64,000 bases of DNA from JBBPZA01 sp963728925 (GCA_963728925.1 CAVSMB010000002.1:62001-126000), one strand, 5' to 3'; shown: positions 8,467-19,161, counted from the stretch's first letter. Made by a program: numbers and translations. Notes: a model not told the origin generated them from the letters alone.

Positions 8467-10383
8467 TCACTGCCCCTCCGGCGGCGTGCCGCCCGTGCCC
8501 GGCGTTTCCGGCGTCGTGGGAGTCGTGGGAGTCGTGGGCGTCGTCGGGGTCGTGGGCTGGGTGAACTTCCCAACAGTGATCGTCACCGTCGAGCCCTTGT
8601 CGACCTGGCGCCCTTCTCGCGGCGACTGGTTCTGCACCACGCCGTCCTGGTCCTCGCTCTGCACGTCGACCGTGTCGACCGCAGGCGTCAGGCCGGCCGA
8701 CCGCAGCGCCGACTTGGCCTCGCGCTCGGACAGGCCGGTGACGCTCGGCACGTCGACGGTCGGCGGCGCCTGCGCCACGGTGATGGTGACGGTCGAGCCC
8801 TTGGCGACCTGCGCGCCCCCGCTCGGGTCCTGGGCGGTCACCGTCCCGGGCCCGGACTGTGCCGTCTGCACCGTGGTCACGTCGACCTGCAGCCCCGCGC
8901 CGTCTATCTGCGAGACCGCCGAGTCCTTGTCCTCGCCGACCACGTCGGGCACGGCGACCTCGGTGGGCCCGGTGGAGATGAAGATCGTCACCTTGGAGCC
9001 CTTCTCGGCCTCGTTGCCCTCGCTCGGGACCGTCCGCGTCGCGCGCCCCGCCGGAACCTGGTCAGAGGCCTCTTCGTCGAAGGCGACGGCGAAGCCCGCC
9101 CCCTTGACCAGCGCCTTGGCGTCGGCCTTCGTCTTGCCCGCGACCTCGGGCACCGTCGCGCGGCCGGGGCCGCCCGAGACGGTCAGGGTGACCTTCGAGC
9201 CCTCCTCCGCCTTCTTGCCGGGCTGCGGGTTCTGGCGCAGCACGCGGTCCTCGCGCACCTCGGACCTGACGCGCACGACTGCGACGTCGAAGCCGCGGTT
9301 TTGGAGCGTCGCGGTCGCGGCGGCGAGGTCGATGCCGGTCACGTTGGGCACCTCCTCCTTCGAGCCGGGCCGCGTCAGCGCGTAGACGAGCGCCCCCCCG
9401 GCCACGAGGACGATCAGGGCGATCGCGACCGCCCACGGCCACGCGCGGCGCTCGCCCTCCTCGTCCTCGTCCGCGAGCGGCGGCTCGGGCGGCCCGTCGA
9501 CCGGCGCCGCGAGCGCCCCGAAGGCGACGGTCCCCTCGCCCGGTGGTGCGCCGGAGACGATCCGCTCGCGCACCTGCTCGAGCTCCTGGACGAACGCGTC
9601 GGCGTCCGCGAAGCGCTCCGCCGGGTCCTTGGCCAGCGCGCGCAGGACGATGGCCTCGAGGTCGGGTGGGACCTCCGCGTAGGCCGAGGGCGGCACGGGC
9701 GGCTCGGAGACCTGCTTGAGGGCGATGGTCACCGCGCTCTCGCCCTGAAAGGGCACGCGCCCGGTGAGCATCTCGTAGAGCACGATCCCGATCGAGTACA
9801 GATCGGACTGGGCGCTGACCGCGTGGCCCTGGGCCTGCTCGGGCGAGAGGTACTGCGCGGTGCCCATGATCGAGCCGGTCTCGGTCATGTCCGAGGCGCC
9901 GGCGCGTGCGATGCCGAAGTCCGTGACCTTCGCGCGCCCCTCGTCGTCGACGATCACGTTGTGGGGCTTGATGTCACGGTGGATGATCCCGCGGCGGTGC
10001 GCGAAGCGCGCCGCGCGGAGGATCTGCACGGTCACGTCGATCGCCCACACGGGGTCCAGCGGGCCGTCGTCGACGATGATCTTCTTGAGCGGGCGCCCTT
10101 GGAGGTACTCCATCGCGATGTAGTAGGTGCCGTCCCACTCGCCGCGGTCGTAGACGCCGACGACATTGGGGTGCTGGAGCCCGGCCGCGGCCGACGCCTC
10201 GCGGCGGAAGCGCTCGACGAACTCGGGGTCCTCGGCGAAACGCCGGTACAGGAGCTTGAGCGCCACGCGGCGGCCGAGCTGCTGGTCCTCGGCGACGAAG
10301 ACGTCGGCCATGCCGCCCGAGCCGAGCCTGTCGATCACCCGGTAGCGGCCGTCGACGAGCGGCGAGGGGCCGACGTTGGTCAC
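8467..10383 (-). CDS. pknB: PASTA-domain Ser/Thr protein kinase PknB
   Basis: This kinase senses peptidoglycan fragments or lipid II and phosphorylates division and cell-wall proteins. From GTG 10383 it has 638 residues. The kinase domain (about 11-275) has the glycine loop GSGGMADVF, Lys43, HRDIKPHN (135-142) and DFG (155-157). A transmembrane helix spans about 316-336. Four PASTA repeats of about 67 residues follow, each ending in a K-G/E-S-x-V-T-x-x-x-S/V pattern. The tail is a PTT repeat ending in PEGQ. The start overlaps the pbpA stop as GTGA, so the pair is translationally coupled. Confidence 0.96.
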   Translation of the reverse strand: MTNVGPSPLVDGRYRVIDRLGSGGMADVFVAEDQQLGRRVALKLLYRRFAEDPEFVERFRREASAAAGLQHPNVVGVYDRGEWDGTYYIAMEYLQGRPLKKIIVDDGPLDPVWAIDVTVQILRAARFAHRRGIIHRDIKPHNVIVDDEGRAKVTDFGIARAGASDMTETGSIMGTAQYLSPEQAQGHAVSAQSDLYSIGIVLYEMLTGRVPFQGESAVTIALKQVSEPPVPPSAYAEVPPDLEAIVLRALAKDPAERFADADAFVQELEQVRERIVSGAPPGEGTVAFGALAAPVDGPPEPPLADEDEEGERRAWPWAVAIALIVLVAGGALVYALTRPGSKEEVPNVTGIDLAAATATLQNRGFDVAVVRVRSEVREDRVLRQNPQPGKKAEEGSKVTLTVSGGPGRATVPEVAGKTKADAKALVKGAGFAVAFDEEASDQVPAGRATRTVPSEGNEAEKGSKVTIFISTGPTEVAVPDVVGEDKDSAVSQIDGAGLQVDVTTVQTAQSGPGTVTAQDPSGGAQVAKGSTVTITVAQAPPTVDVPSVTGLSEREAKSALRSAGLTPAVDTVDVQSEDQDGVVQNQSPREGRQVDKGSTVTITVGKFTQPTTPTTPTTPTTPTTPETPGTGGTPPEGQ

Positions 10384-11807
10384 AGCAGCGCCTCCATGAC
10401 CTGCTTGGCGATCGGCGCGGCGACCTCGCCGCCGGTGCCGTCCGAGCGCTCGACGGTGACGGCGACGGCGACGCGCGGGTTCCCGCGCGGCGCGAAGCCG
10501 ATGAACCACGGCTGGTTGATGCCCGCCGCCGGGTCGATCTCCGCCGTACCGGTCTTGCCCGCGACCTCGACGCCGGCCAGCGCCGCCGCCGTGCCGCTCC
10601 CTTCAGCGACGACGTTGGCCATCATCTGCGTCAGCTGGTCGGCGGTCTCCTTGCTCATCACGCGGCCGCCCGAGGCGCCCGAGATCTTCTTTGTCGTGCG
10701 CCCGTCGGCGTCGATGAAGCGGTTGCCGATGTGCGGTTTGACGAGCACGCCGCCGTTGGCCACCGTCGCGGCGACGATCGCCATCTGCAGCGGGGTCACG
10801 CCGAGCTTGTCCTGGCCGATGGCCATGCGGGCGACGTCGATGCGCGGCGACTCGGGGTTCAGGAGCTTCCCGCCCGGCCCGAACTCGCCGCTGGGCTTGC
10901 GCTCGCTCCGGGGCAGGTCGACGGGCGGATCCTTGTAGAAGCCGTAACGCTTCATGTACTTGGCCATCGTGGCCTTGCCGACGCTCGTCCCGACCTGCGC
11001 CCAGACGGTGTTGACCGAGTTGGTCAGCGCCGTGGTCAGCGAGATCGGCCCAAAGCTCTGGCCGCCGAAGTTGTTCAGCGCGACGCCCCCGAACTCCTTC
11101 GCGCTGTCGCCGTCGACGACCGAGTCCGGGGTGAATTTCCCGCTGTCCAGCGCCGCCGTGGCGGTGACCACCTTCATGGTCGACCCCGGCGGGTAGGAGG
11201 AGGCGGTCGAGCGATTGAGCAGCGGGGCGTCGTTGCGCTGCGTCAGGGCCTCGAAGCGCCGCGTGTCGTCGATGTCGTTGGGGTCGTAGCCCGGGACGCT
11301 GGCCATCACCTTCACGTCGCCGGTCCGTGGCTCGATGGCCACGACCGACCCGCGCCGGCCCGCGAGCGCGTTCAGCGCGACCCGCTGGCCGTCGGGATCG
11401 AGCGTCGTGCGCAGGTCGTCGCCCTCCTGGCGGCGACCCTCGAGCTGGGCGACGAGCGAGGTGAACTCGCCCTTGCGGCCGGCCAGCTCGTCGTTGTAGT
11501 ACTCCTCCAGCCCGGCCCGGCCGCGGCTCAGGAACGAGTAGCCGACCTCGTGCGGGAAGAGCTCGGGACGCGGGTAGGTGCGCCGGAAGGTCCCGCCGCC
11601 GGCGCGGACGCTGCGGGCCAGCAGCTCGCCGTTGCCGGCGCGGATCGTCCCGCGCTTCACGCGCGCCTCCTGGATGATCGAGCGCGCGTTCTTCGGGTTG
11701 TGGTTCAGGGACTCGGCGTCGAGCACCGACCAGTACGACGTGAAGCCGACGAGCACCCCGAAGAGCAGCGTCACGACGAAGAAGAGGCGGACGATCGGCC
11801 GGCTCAC
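10380..11807 (-). CDS. pbpA: Penicillin-binding protein, class B-like transpeptidase (PbpA)
   Basis: A 475-residue membrane-anchored transpeptidase that cross-links peptidoglycan. An N-terminal helix (about 8-24) anchors it. The three active-site motifs are present: STMK (Ser209 nucleophile), SVN (264-266) and KTGT (418-421). Length and order fit actinobacterial PbpA. It overlaps rodA/ftsW upstream (ATGA) and pknB downstream (GTGA), the usual SEDS-PBP-kinase arrangement, and probably works with the SEDS polymerase. Confidence 0.95.
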   Translation of the reverse strand: MSRPIVRLFFVVTLLFGVLVGFTSYWSVLDAESLNHNPKNARSIIQEARVKRGTIRAGNGELLARSVRAGGGTFRRTYPRPELFPHEVGYSFLSRGRAGLEEYYNDELAGRKGEFTSLVAQLEGRRQEGDDLRTTLDPDGQRVALNALAGRRGSVVAIEPRTGDVKVMASVPGYDPNDIDDTRRFEALTQRNDAPLLNRSTASSYPPGSTMKVVTATAALDSGKFTPDSVVDGDSAKEFGGVALNNFGGQSFGPISLTTALTNSVNTVWAQVGTSVGKATMAKYMKRYGFYKDPPVDLPRSERKPSGEFGPGGKLLNPESPRIDVARMAIGQDKLGVTPLQMAIVAATVANGGVLVKPHIGNRFIDADGRTTKKISGASGGRVMSKETADQLTQMMANVVAEGSGTAAALAGVEVAGKTGTAEIDPAAGINQPWFIGFAPRGNPRVAVAVTVERSDGTGGEVAAPIAKQVMEALL

Positions 11808-13102
11808 GCGGGCCTCCGCGCGCGGTCGGAGACGAGCAGCAGCAGCGCGAGCAGGATGAAGTTCGCGACGATCGACGAGCCGCCGTAGGACACAAAGGGG
11901 AGCGTCACGCCGGTGAGCGGGATCACGCGCGTCACCCCGCCGACGATCACGAAGACCTGAAGGGCCAGCACCGCGGTCAGCCCGGCGGCCAGCAGCGTCG
12001 AGAACGAGTCACGGGCGAGCATGGCGATCTTGAAGCCGCGCTCGACGATGAAGAGGTAGGCGAGGAGCAGGCCGCAGGCGCCGGCCAGCCCGAGCTCGTT
12101 GACGATCACCGCGTAGATGAGGTCGGTGTTCGCGGCGGGGATGATCTTGACGCTCGGGTCGCTCGGCAGGTCGATGATCGCCTGGCCCAGGCCGGTTCCG
12201 AACAGCCCTCCGTCGGCCTGGGCGAACAGCCCCTGGACGATCTGGTAGCCCTCGTTGTCGGGGCGGTTGCCGAGGAACGGGTCGAGCCAGATGTCGACGC
12301 GCTCCTGGACGTGGCCGACGGTGGAGGCGAAGAACCACGCGCCCAGGGCGAAGAGCAGCAGCCCGATGACCACGAAGGACAGCCGGTTGGTGGCGACGTA
12401 GAGAAGCGCGAGGAAGCCGCCGAAGAACATCAGCGAGGACCCCAGGTCCTGGATGAAGACGAGCATCAGCATCGCCGTCCCCCAGACGACGAGCAGCGGC
12501 CCGAAGTGCTTGAGCGGGGGCAGGGTCACGCCGGCGACCCTCCGCGCGCCCTGCACGAGCACCTGGCGGGTGTCGCGCAGGTAGCTCGCGAGGAAGATGA
12601 TGATCCCTATCTTCGCGAGCTCGGCCGGCTGGAAAGACACCGGCCCGACGTTGATCGAGAGGTAGGCGCCGTTGACCTGGCCGCCGATGCCAGGGACCCG
12701 CGGGAGGAAGAGCAGCAGGATCGACGCCGCGGCGATCGTGTAGCGGTACTGCTCCAGCCGCCGGTAGTCGCGGCAGAAGGCGATCGTCGCGCAGAACGCG
12801 GCGAGGCCCACGACGAACCACTGCGCCTGCTGGCGCGCGAGGCTCGCGTCGAGCCGGTAGATGATCACCAGCCCGAAGCAGGCGAGCAGCGCGACGAGCG
12901 GGAACAGGTACGGATCCGCGCGCGGGAGCGTGAGCCGGATGACGACGTGGGTCGCCACGCACAGGGCAAGGAAGATGGCCCCGTAGGTCAGGGAGAGGTC
13001 GGAGAGCTGGTCCGAGCGCTGGATGAACACCGCGGCGAAGCCGGCGGTGACCAGGAGCGAGGCCGGGACGAGGGCGAGGAGCTCGCGGTTGCGCGCGCTC
13101 AC
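11804..13102 (-). CDS. rodA: SEDS-family peptidoglycan glycosyltransferase (FtsW/RodA)
   Basis: A 432-residue polytopic protein that polymerises lipid II. SEDS hallmarks include NGAYLSINVGPVSFQPAELAK, the run ending in DLGSSLMFFGGFLALLYVA, and the C-terminal IPLTGVTLPFVSYGGSS. GTG 13102 was chosen because it overlaps the stop of the preceding small gene in a GTGA junction and removes an Arg-rich out-of-family extension. RodA rather than FtsW is inferred from operon position with pbpA, pknB and pstP, as in mycobacteria and streptomycetes. Confidence 0.93.
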   Translation of the reverse strand: MSARNRELLALVPASLLVTAGFAAVFIQRSDQLSDLSLTYGAIFLALCVATHVVIRLTLPRADPYLFPLVALLACFGLVIIYRLDASLARQQAQWFVVGLAAFCATIAFCRDYRRLEQYRYTIAAASILLLFLPRVPGIGGQVNGAYLSINVGPVSFQPAELAKIGIIIFLASYLRDTRQVLVQGARRVAGVTLPPLKHFGPLLVVWGTAMLMLVFIQDLGSSLMFFGGFLALLYVATNRLSFVVIGLLLFALGAWFFASTVGHVQERVDIWLDPFLGNRPDNEGYQIVQGLFAQADGGLFGTGLGQAIIDLPSDPSVKIIPAANTDLIYAVIVNELGLAGACGLLLAYLFIVERGFKIAMLARDSFSTLLAAGLTAVLALQVFVIVGGVTRVIPLTGVTLPFVSYGGSSIVANFILLALLLLVSDRARRPA

Positions 13103-13464
13103 GGAGCGGCCTCCGCGCCCGGCGCGCCGGGCCCCGGTGCGAGCGGTCCGCGCTCGCGCCGCTCCAGCCTGCGTACGAGCTTCAGGGCGTCGTCGCGTGA
13201 GCGCCACTCGTGCGCGGTCACGGTGGCGCGGTCGCGGGCCGAGAGCGCGCGGGCGGGAAGGCCGGAGACGTACTGCTCGCCGTAGAGCCGCGCGCCGGCT
13301 CCGAGCTCGTAGGGCACGCCCTGGTAGACGGTCACGAAGCCCTGTTCGTCGGTCCCCACGAAGAACACCGCCCGCGTGGCGATCCACAGCGGCACGAGCA
13401 CGAGCACCAGGATGACCCCGACCGCGACGAGGATCGAGGTGAGCCGGCGACGGCCACGCCTCAC
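13099..13464 (-). CDS. Small single-span membrane protein sharing the PstP tail motif
   Basis: A 121-residue protein from GTG 13464: a basic N-terminus, one helix (LVAVGVILVLVLVPLWIA), then VGTDEQGFVTVYQG. The last matches IGTDDQGFVTVYRG in the exterior tail of the PP2C phosphatase encoded just upstream. The likely origin is duplication of that tail. The C-terminus is Arg- and Pro-rich. The start overlaps the pstP stop (GTGA) and the stop overlaps the rodA start, so it belongs to the operon. Its function is unknown; a partner or decoy for whatever binds the PstP tail is speculation. Confidence 0.75.
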   Translation of the reverse strand: MRRGRRRLTSILVAVGVILVLVLVPLWIATRAVFFVGTDEQGFVTVYQGVPYELGAGARLYGEQYVSGLPARALSARDRATVTAHEWRSRDDALKLVRRLERRERGPLAPGPGAPGAEAAP

Positions 13465-14723
13465 CCCTGGCAGAGGGCCGGGGTGGGCTGGCCCGGCTCT
13501 AGCCCGAGCTGCTTGCGGTACAGCGTGGCGACGACGGCGCGGGTCTCGGACCGGTCGGTGCGCGCCCGCCGGTCCAGCGCTCCGCGGTTCTGGCGCGGCA
13601 CCTGGTCGGCCAGCACCGACGTCGAGCAGTCGACGCTGTTCAGGTCGACGCCGAACACCGAGGCGTCGAGGCCGCGGTACACCGTCACGAAGCCCTGGTC
13701 GTCCGTGCCGATGAAGTAGTGCGAGCGGGCGTAGACGAAGATCCCGGCCGCGAGGGCGGCGACGAGCGCGAGGAACACGACGCCGAAGACCAGCCCGCCG
13801 ATGCGGCCGCGGCGACGACGCCGCGGCTCGGCCGGCTCGGCTCCGGTCCGCGCGGGGCGCGGGGCGCGGGGAGCGGTGCGCTTCGGTGCCCGGGTGGGCG
13901 CCGGAGCCTGGTGGGCGCGCGTCGCGTCGCCTGCGGCGGCCGCGCCGACGTCGACGGCGTGCAGCCGGCCGACCTCCGTCGGCTGGTCGGTGTGGTCCGG
14001 TGCGTCCTCGAGCGCGAAGAGCACCACGGTGATGTTGTCGCGGCCGCCGGCCTCGTTGGCGGCGTGGATGAGCGACTGGCCGGCCTCGCTCAGCGTGCGC
14101 GCGGAGGAGAGCACCTCGGCGATGGCGTCGTCGCCGATCATCGAGGTCAGCCCGTCGCTGCACAGCAGGTAGACGTCCCCGCTGCGGGCGCGGCGGCTCT
14201 GGGTGTCGACCTTGACGGAGGCCTCGGGGCCCAGTGCGCGCGTGATGATCGACCGCTGTGGGTGCTCGGCGGCCTGCTCCTCGGTGAGCTTGCCGCGGAT
14301 GACGAGCTCGTTGACCAATGAGTGGTCCTGGGTGAGGAGCTGGAGCTGGCCGTCGCGCCACAGGTAAGCGCGGCTGTCCCCGACGTGGGCGATCGAGACG
14401 TCGGTCTCGCCGACCCACGCGGCGGTCACCGTCGTCCCCATCCCCGCCAGCTGATCGTCGGACTGCGCCATCCCGTGGATGCGCTGGTTGGCCGCGACGA
14501 TCACCTCGACGAGGCGCTCCTCGGCGCTTCCGGCGTCGGGCAGGCCGCCCTGGAACGCCTCGACTGCGGCCTGCGATGCGACCTCTCCGGCGCGCGCGCC
14601 GCCCATGCCGTCGGCGACCACGAACAGCCGCTCGTGGACGAAGAGGTTGTCTTCGTTCGCGCGCCGCTGGCGCCCGGTGTCGGTGTCCTGGAAGAAGTCC
14701 GCGACCCGCAGCATCGCCGTCAC
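13461..14723 (-). CDS. pstP: PP2C-type Ser/Thr protein phosphatase PstP
   Basis: The phosphatase counteracts PknB-type kinases. The 420-residue protein has metal-binding motifs RRANEDN, VVADGMGGARAG, AHVGDSRAYLWR, LLCSDGLTSM and GGRDNITVVL in normal PP2C order within about residues 1-240. A basic, Arg-rich linker and a transmembrane helix near 310-330 follow. The exterior tail carries IGTDDQGFVTVYRG. The GTG start overlaps the fhaB stop by four bases. An ATG three codons in is an alternative. Confidence 0.94.
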   Translation of the reverse strand: MTAMLRVADFFQDTDTGRQRRANEDNLFVHERLFVVADGMGGARAGEVASQAAVEAFQGGLPDAGSAEERLVEVIVAANQRIHGMAQSDDQLAGMGTTVTAAWVGETDVSIAHVGDSRAYLWRDGQLQLLTQDHSLVNELVIRGKLTEEQAAEHPQRSIITRALGPEASVKVDTQSRRARSGDVYLLCSDGLTSMIGDDAIAEVLSSARTLSEAGQSLIHAANEAGGRDNITVVLFALEDAPDHTDQPTEVGRLHAVDVGAAAAGDATRAHQAPAPTRAPKRTAPRAPRPARTGAEPAEPRRRRRGRIGGLVFGVVFLALVAALAAGIFVYARSHYFIGTDDQGFVTVYRGLDASVFGVDLNSVDCSTSVLADQVPRQNRGALDRRARTDRSETRAVVATLYRKQLGLEPGQPTPALCQG

Positions 14724-15205
14724 TCTACGTAGGAGAACTCGCTGTCGCCGATGCGGATGCGGTCGCCGGGATGCAGCGGCTGCGGGCCCCGCAGCGGCTC
14801 GCCGTTGAGCAGCGTGCCGTTGGTCGAGCCGAGGTCCTCGATGACCGCGAGCTCGCCCTGGCGCACGATTCGCGCGTGGCGCGAGGACGCGAACGGGTCC
14901 TCGAGGCGGATGTCGACCTGGTCGCCGCGACCGAGCAGCAGATCTGAGTCGAGATCGTACTCCGAGCCGTCCCGGAGCCCGGGTGCGCTCTCCACCAGCA
15001 GCCGCGGGTCGTGGTCCACCGGCGACTCGGGGGCGAGGCCGGTCGCGGCGGCGTGCAGGCCCGTGGCGTCGGCCGGCGCGGCGGGGGCCATGTCCGTGCT
15101 CTGGCGCAGGTCCTTGAGCGCGCTTCGCGCGACCCAGAGCAGGAAGAGGTAGAGCACGGCGAGGAAGCCGAACTTCAGGATGACCGAGATCGGGTCCAGC
15201 GCCAC
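14720..15205 (-). CDS. fhaB: FHA-domain protein FhaB
   Basis: A 161-residue protein with an N-terminal membrane helix (LKFGFLAVLYLFLLWVA) and a C-terminal FHA domain that binds phosphothreonine. The FHA core is visible as LGRG, SSRHARI and DLGSTNGTLLNG. Its homologue in mycobacteria is FhaB/FipA, which binds phosphorylated partners in septal and lateral growth. GTG 15205 keeps the helix and lies 5 bases from the fhaA stop. Confidence 0.9.
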   Translation of the reverse strand: MALDPISVILKFGFLAVLYLFLLWVARSALKDLRQSTDMAPAAPADATGLHAAATGLAPESPVDHDPRLLVESAPGLRDGSEYDLDSDLLLGRGDQVDIRLEDPFASSRHARIVRQGELAVIEDLGSTNGTLLNGEPLRGPQPLHPGDRIRIGDSEFSYVE

Positions 15206-15210
15206 GGCGG

Positions 15211-15972
15211 CTATTCCACCTGGTAGACGAGCTCCGACGTGCCGATCTCGATGCGGTCCCCCGAGCTGAGCTCGTGGACGCCCCGGATGCGCCGGCCGTT
15301 CACGAGGACGCCGTTGGTCGAGTTGAGGTCCTGCACCGCCCAGCCGCCGGGCGTACGGTCGACCTGGGCGTGCTTTCGCGAGACGTTGGGGTCGTCGAGC
15401 ACGACGTCGCAATCGCGGCTGCGGCCGATGACGGCCCGCTCGCCGCCGAGCACCACGCGCCGGCCGTCGACGAGCAGCAGCGCGGTGCCGGGCGACGATC
15501 GGCGCTGCTCCAGCGGTTCCTCCGGAGGGCCGTCGGCCGCGCTGTAGATCTGCGTGTGGCCCATCTCGCCGCTGCGGGGGCGCTCTGACTCCTGCTCGGG
15601 AGGTTGGACCATCCTCGCCTGAATGCCGAACTCGCCGAGGCGCAGGCGATCGTCGGTGCGGAACTCGATCGTGGGACGCGCGAGCAGGGCGAGCTTCTCC
15701 CGGCGCGCGTGCTCGAGCAGGTAGCCCGAGAGCTCCTTGGCGAGCGCGCCCTGGTACTCGGCGAAGCGCTCCTGGTCGGAGGGCGAGAGGTAGACGAGGT
15801 ACTCGTTGGGAACGTAGACCCGGCTGACAGAGAAGGTCTTGTGCTCCTCCATCTCGCGGGCGAGCTTGCGCGCGATCTCGACCGGGCGCACCTCCGATTT
15901 GAAGGCCCGGCTGAACGTCCCCTCGACGAGGCCTGCGATCTTGCTCTCGATGCTCTTCAGCACGGTGTTCAC
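15211..15972 (-). CDS. fhaA: FHA-domain protein FhaA with DUF3662 domain
   Basis: A 253-residue protein. Its N-terminal DUF3662 domain starts VNTVLKSIESKIAGLVEGTF, contains EVRPVEIARKLAREM and runs to about residue 125. A linker leads to a C-terminal FHA domain with IGRSRDCDVVLDD, VSRKHAQV and DLNSTNGVLVNGRRI. FhaA-type proteins bind phosphorylated MurJ/MviN in mycobacteria. GTG 15972 begins the conserved domain exactly and removes a low-complexity extension. The gene lies 20 bases after the upstream kinase. Confidence 0.92.
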   Translation of the reverse strand: MNTVLKSIESKIAGLVEGTFSRAFKSEVRPVEIARKLAREMEEHKTFSVSRVYVPNEYLVYLSPSDQERFAEYQGALAKELSGYLLEHARREKLALLARPTIEFRTDDRLRLGEFGIQARMVQPPEQESERPRSGEMGHTQIYSAADGPPEEPLEQRRSSPGTALLLVDGRRVVLGGERAVIGRSRDCDVVLDDPNVSRKHAQVDRTPGGWAVQDLNSTNGVLVNGRRIRGVHELSSGDRIEIGTSELVYQVE

Positions 15973-15992
15973 CCCACGGGTGCCTGGCCATG

Positions 15993-17585
<1,593 letters not shown>

Positions 17586-17842
17586 GTCGCCGGCCCCCCA
17601 GCCCTGCGCCCCTTCGTCGCCCCCGGCACGCCGCCCGGGCCCCCGATCACCGTGCCAGGCCCGCCGCCCGGCCCCCCCAATCGCGTCGTCCTGACGCGGC
17701 CTCTCGCGGTCCGTCTGTTCTAGGCTGTGAGGCTCGCGCACCGCCTTTGGCCTTTCGGCACCGCGGGAAGGCTCCCTGCCCCCGACGGCGAACCTGGGAT
17801 TTGCCGCCGACGCGCGAGGCATACTGATTCAAGAGGGATTTC

Positions 17843-17850
17843 GGAAGGAG
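17843..17850 (+). promoter_or_regulatory. Shine-Dalgarno GGAAGGAG selecting a TTG start
   Basis: GGAAGGAG lies 5 bases before TTG 17856. The frame is open far upstream, and this site is what fixes the start of the downstream membrane protein. CATACT at about 17820-17825 is a possible -10. Confidence 0.65.
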
Positions 17851-17855
17851 CGGAT

Positions 17856-19013
17856 TTGTCGTTCTTCGACGACGCTGACGAGCCCCGTCGCGGGCGCACG
17901 GCGACCGCACCGCGGGAGAGTGGCCCCCGGTCTCGACGGCCCCGCGGTTCGCGGCCACCCGCCGGTGACGGCGGATCAGGCGATGGCGGCGACAGCTCGG
18001 TGCTCGTCCGCCGCGCGGTCGCGGCCGGCGCGATCCTGCTCGTCGCGGTGCTGCTCGTGATCGGCGTGCGCGGTTGCCTGTCCTCCCGCAAGGACGGCGC
18101 GCTCAAGGACTACAACCACAACGTCGCCCAGATCGTCCAGGAGTCCGATCAGCAGGTCGGCAAGCCGCTCTTCGAGGTCCTGGGCGCGCAGAACAACGCG
18201 CAGAACCCGCTCGACCTCCAGAGCCAGGTCAACGAGCTGAAGGTCGAGGCCGACCGCCAGCTCAAGCGCGCCGACGGCCTCGACGTGCCGGGCGACATGA
18301 GCGCCGCGCAACGGAACTTCCTGCTGACCCTCGAGCTGCGCCGCGACGGGGTGGGCAACATCGCGCAGCGCCTCCCGACCGCCCAGGGCAAGACCGGCGC
18401 AGCGGCGGCCATCACCGCGATCACCGGTCAGATGCAGAACTTCGTCGCCTCCGACGTCATCTACTCCCAGCAAGTCGTCCCGCGCATCAAGAAGGCGCTC
18501 GACGACAACGACATCGGCGGGCAGACGATCGCCCAGAGCCGCTTCCTCCCCAATCCGCTGGTGTGGCTCGACCAGAACCAGGTCGCACAGAAGATCAACG
18601 GCGCGGCCGGCGGCGGGGCCGGTGCGGCGACCGGCAAGCCCTCCCCGGGAACGCACGGCCACGGGCTGACCTCGGTGGACGTCGGCGGCACGACGCTCGA
18701 GGAGGGCACCGCCAACCGCGTCACCGCGAGCGCGGCCCTGTCCTTCGACGTCACCTTCCAGAACCAGGGCGAGAACGACGAGAAGAACGTCCGCGTGCGG
18801 GTCACCATCCAGGGCGCGGGGCGGCCGATCACGGTGGAGAAGACCGTCCCGTCGACGAGCGCCGGCTCGGACGCGACCGCGTCGATCCCGCTCGGCCAGT
18901 CCCCGCCCATCGGCACACCGGTCACCATCAAGGTCGAGGTGCTGCCGGTGGCCGGCGAGGCCGACTCGTCCAACAACTCGGCGGAGTACCCCGCCATCTT
19001 CACGCGCGGCTGA
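17856..19013 (+). CDS. Membrane-anchored protein with CARDB-like exterior domain
   Basis: A 385-residue protein with a TTG start set by a strong Shine-Dalgarno. A basic, disordered N-terminus is followed by a transmembrane helix (VAAGAILLVAVLLVIGV). A helical exterior region rich in Gln/Asn/Asp comes next, and the C-terminal 110 residues resemble a CARDB/Ig-like domain (SFDVTFQNQGENDEKNVRVR ... SSNNSAEYPAIF). The role is unknown; divergence from the cell-growth operon suggests an envelope function. The hairpin repeat copy 1 begins just after the stop. Confidence 0.75.
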   Translation: MSFFDDADEPRRGRTATAPRESGPRSRRPRGSRPPAGDGGSGDGGDSSVLVRRAVAAGAILLVAVLLVIGVRGCLSSRKDGALKDYNHNVAQIVQESDQQVGKPLFEVLGAQNNAQNPLDLQSQVNELKVEADRQLKRADGLDVPGDMSAAQRNFLLTLELRRDGVGNIAQRLPTAQGKTGAAAAITAITGQMQNFVASDVIYSQQVVPRIKKALDDNDIGGQTIAQSRFLPNPLVWLDQNQVAQKINGAAGGGAGAATGKPSPGTHGHGLTSVDVGGTTLEEGTANRVTASAALSFDVTFQNQGENDEKNVRVRVTIQGAGRPITVEKTVPSTSAGSDATASIPLGQSPPIGTPVTIKVEVLPVAGEADSSNNSAEYPAIFTRG

Positions 19014-19014
19014 C

Positions 19015-19117
19015 CTGGCCGCCGTCTCCTCGCGCCAGGCGGCGTCCTCCCTCGCTCGCGTGCTAGCGCACGCCACGCTCGGTGTGTCCTTGCCTGGCAC
19101 GACGATCCGGAGGCCAG
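19015..19117 (+). repeat. Dispersed hairpin repeat, copy 1
   Basis: A long imperfect hairpin directly after a stop codon. The arms at 19015-19040 and 19092-19117 match at about 21 of 26 positions; the inner pair is GCCAGGC with GCCTGGC. The head contains GGCGTCCTC, the perfect hairpin GCGTGC-TAGC-GCACGC (19058-19073) and GTCCTTGC. The head is nearly identical in the copies at 21290-21367 and 35752-35859, while the stems differ yet remain complementary. Confidence 0.85.
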
Positions 19118-19161
19118 GCCTCGTCGTAGTCGACTACGACTCGTTCCGCCCGCGCCGCGGC

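Noticed and set aside
8467..8560. Short tandem repeat near the pknB 3' end
   Set aside because: It encodes the PTT-rich tail of PknB, a common low-complexity coding repeat, not a CRISPR or mobile element. I found no CRISPR array in the window.
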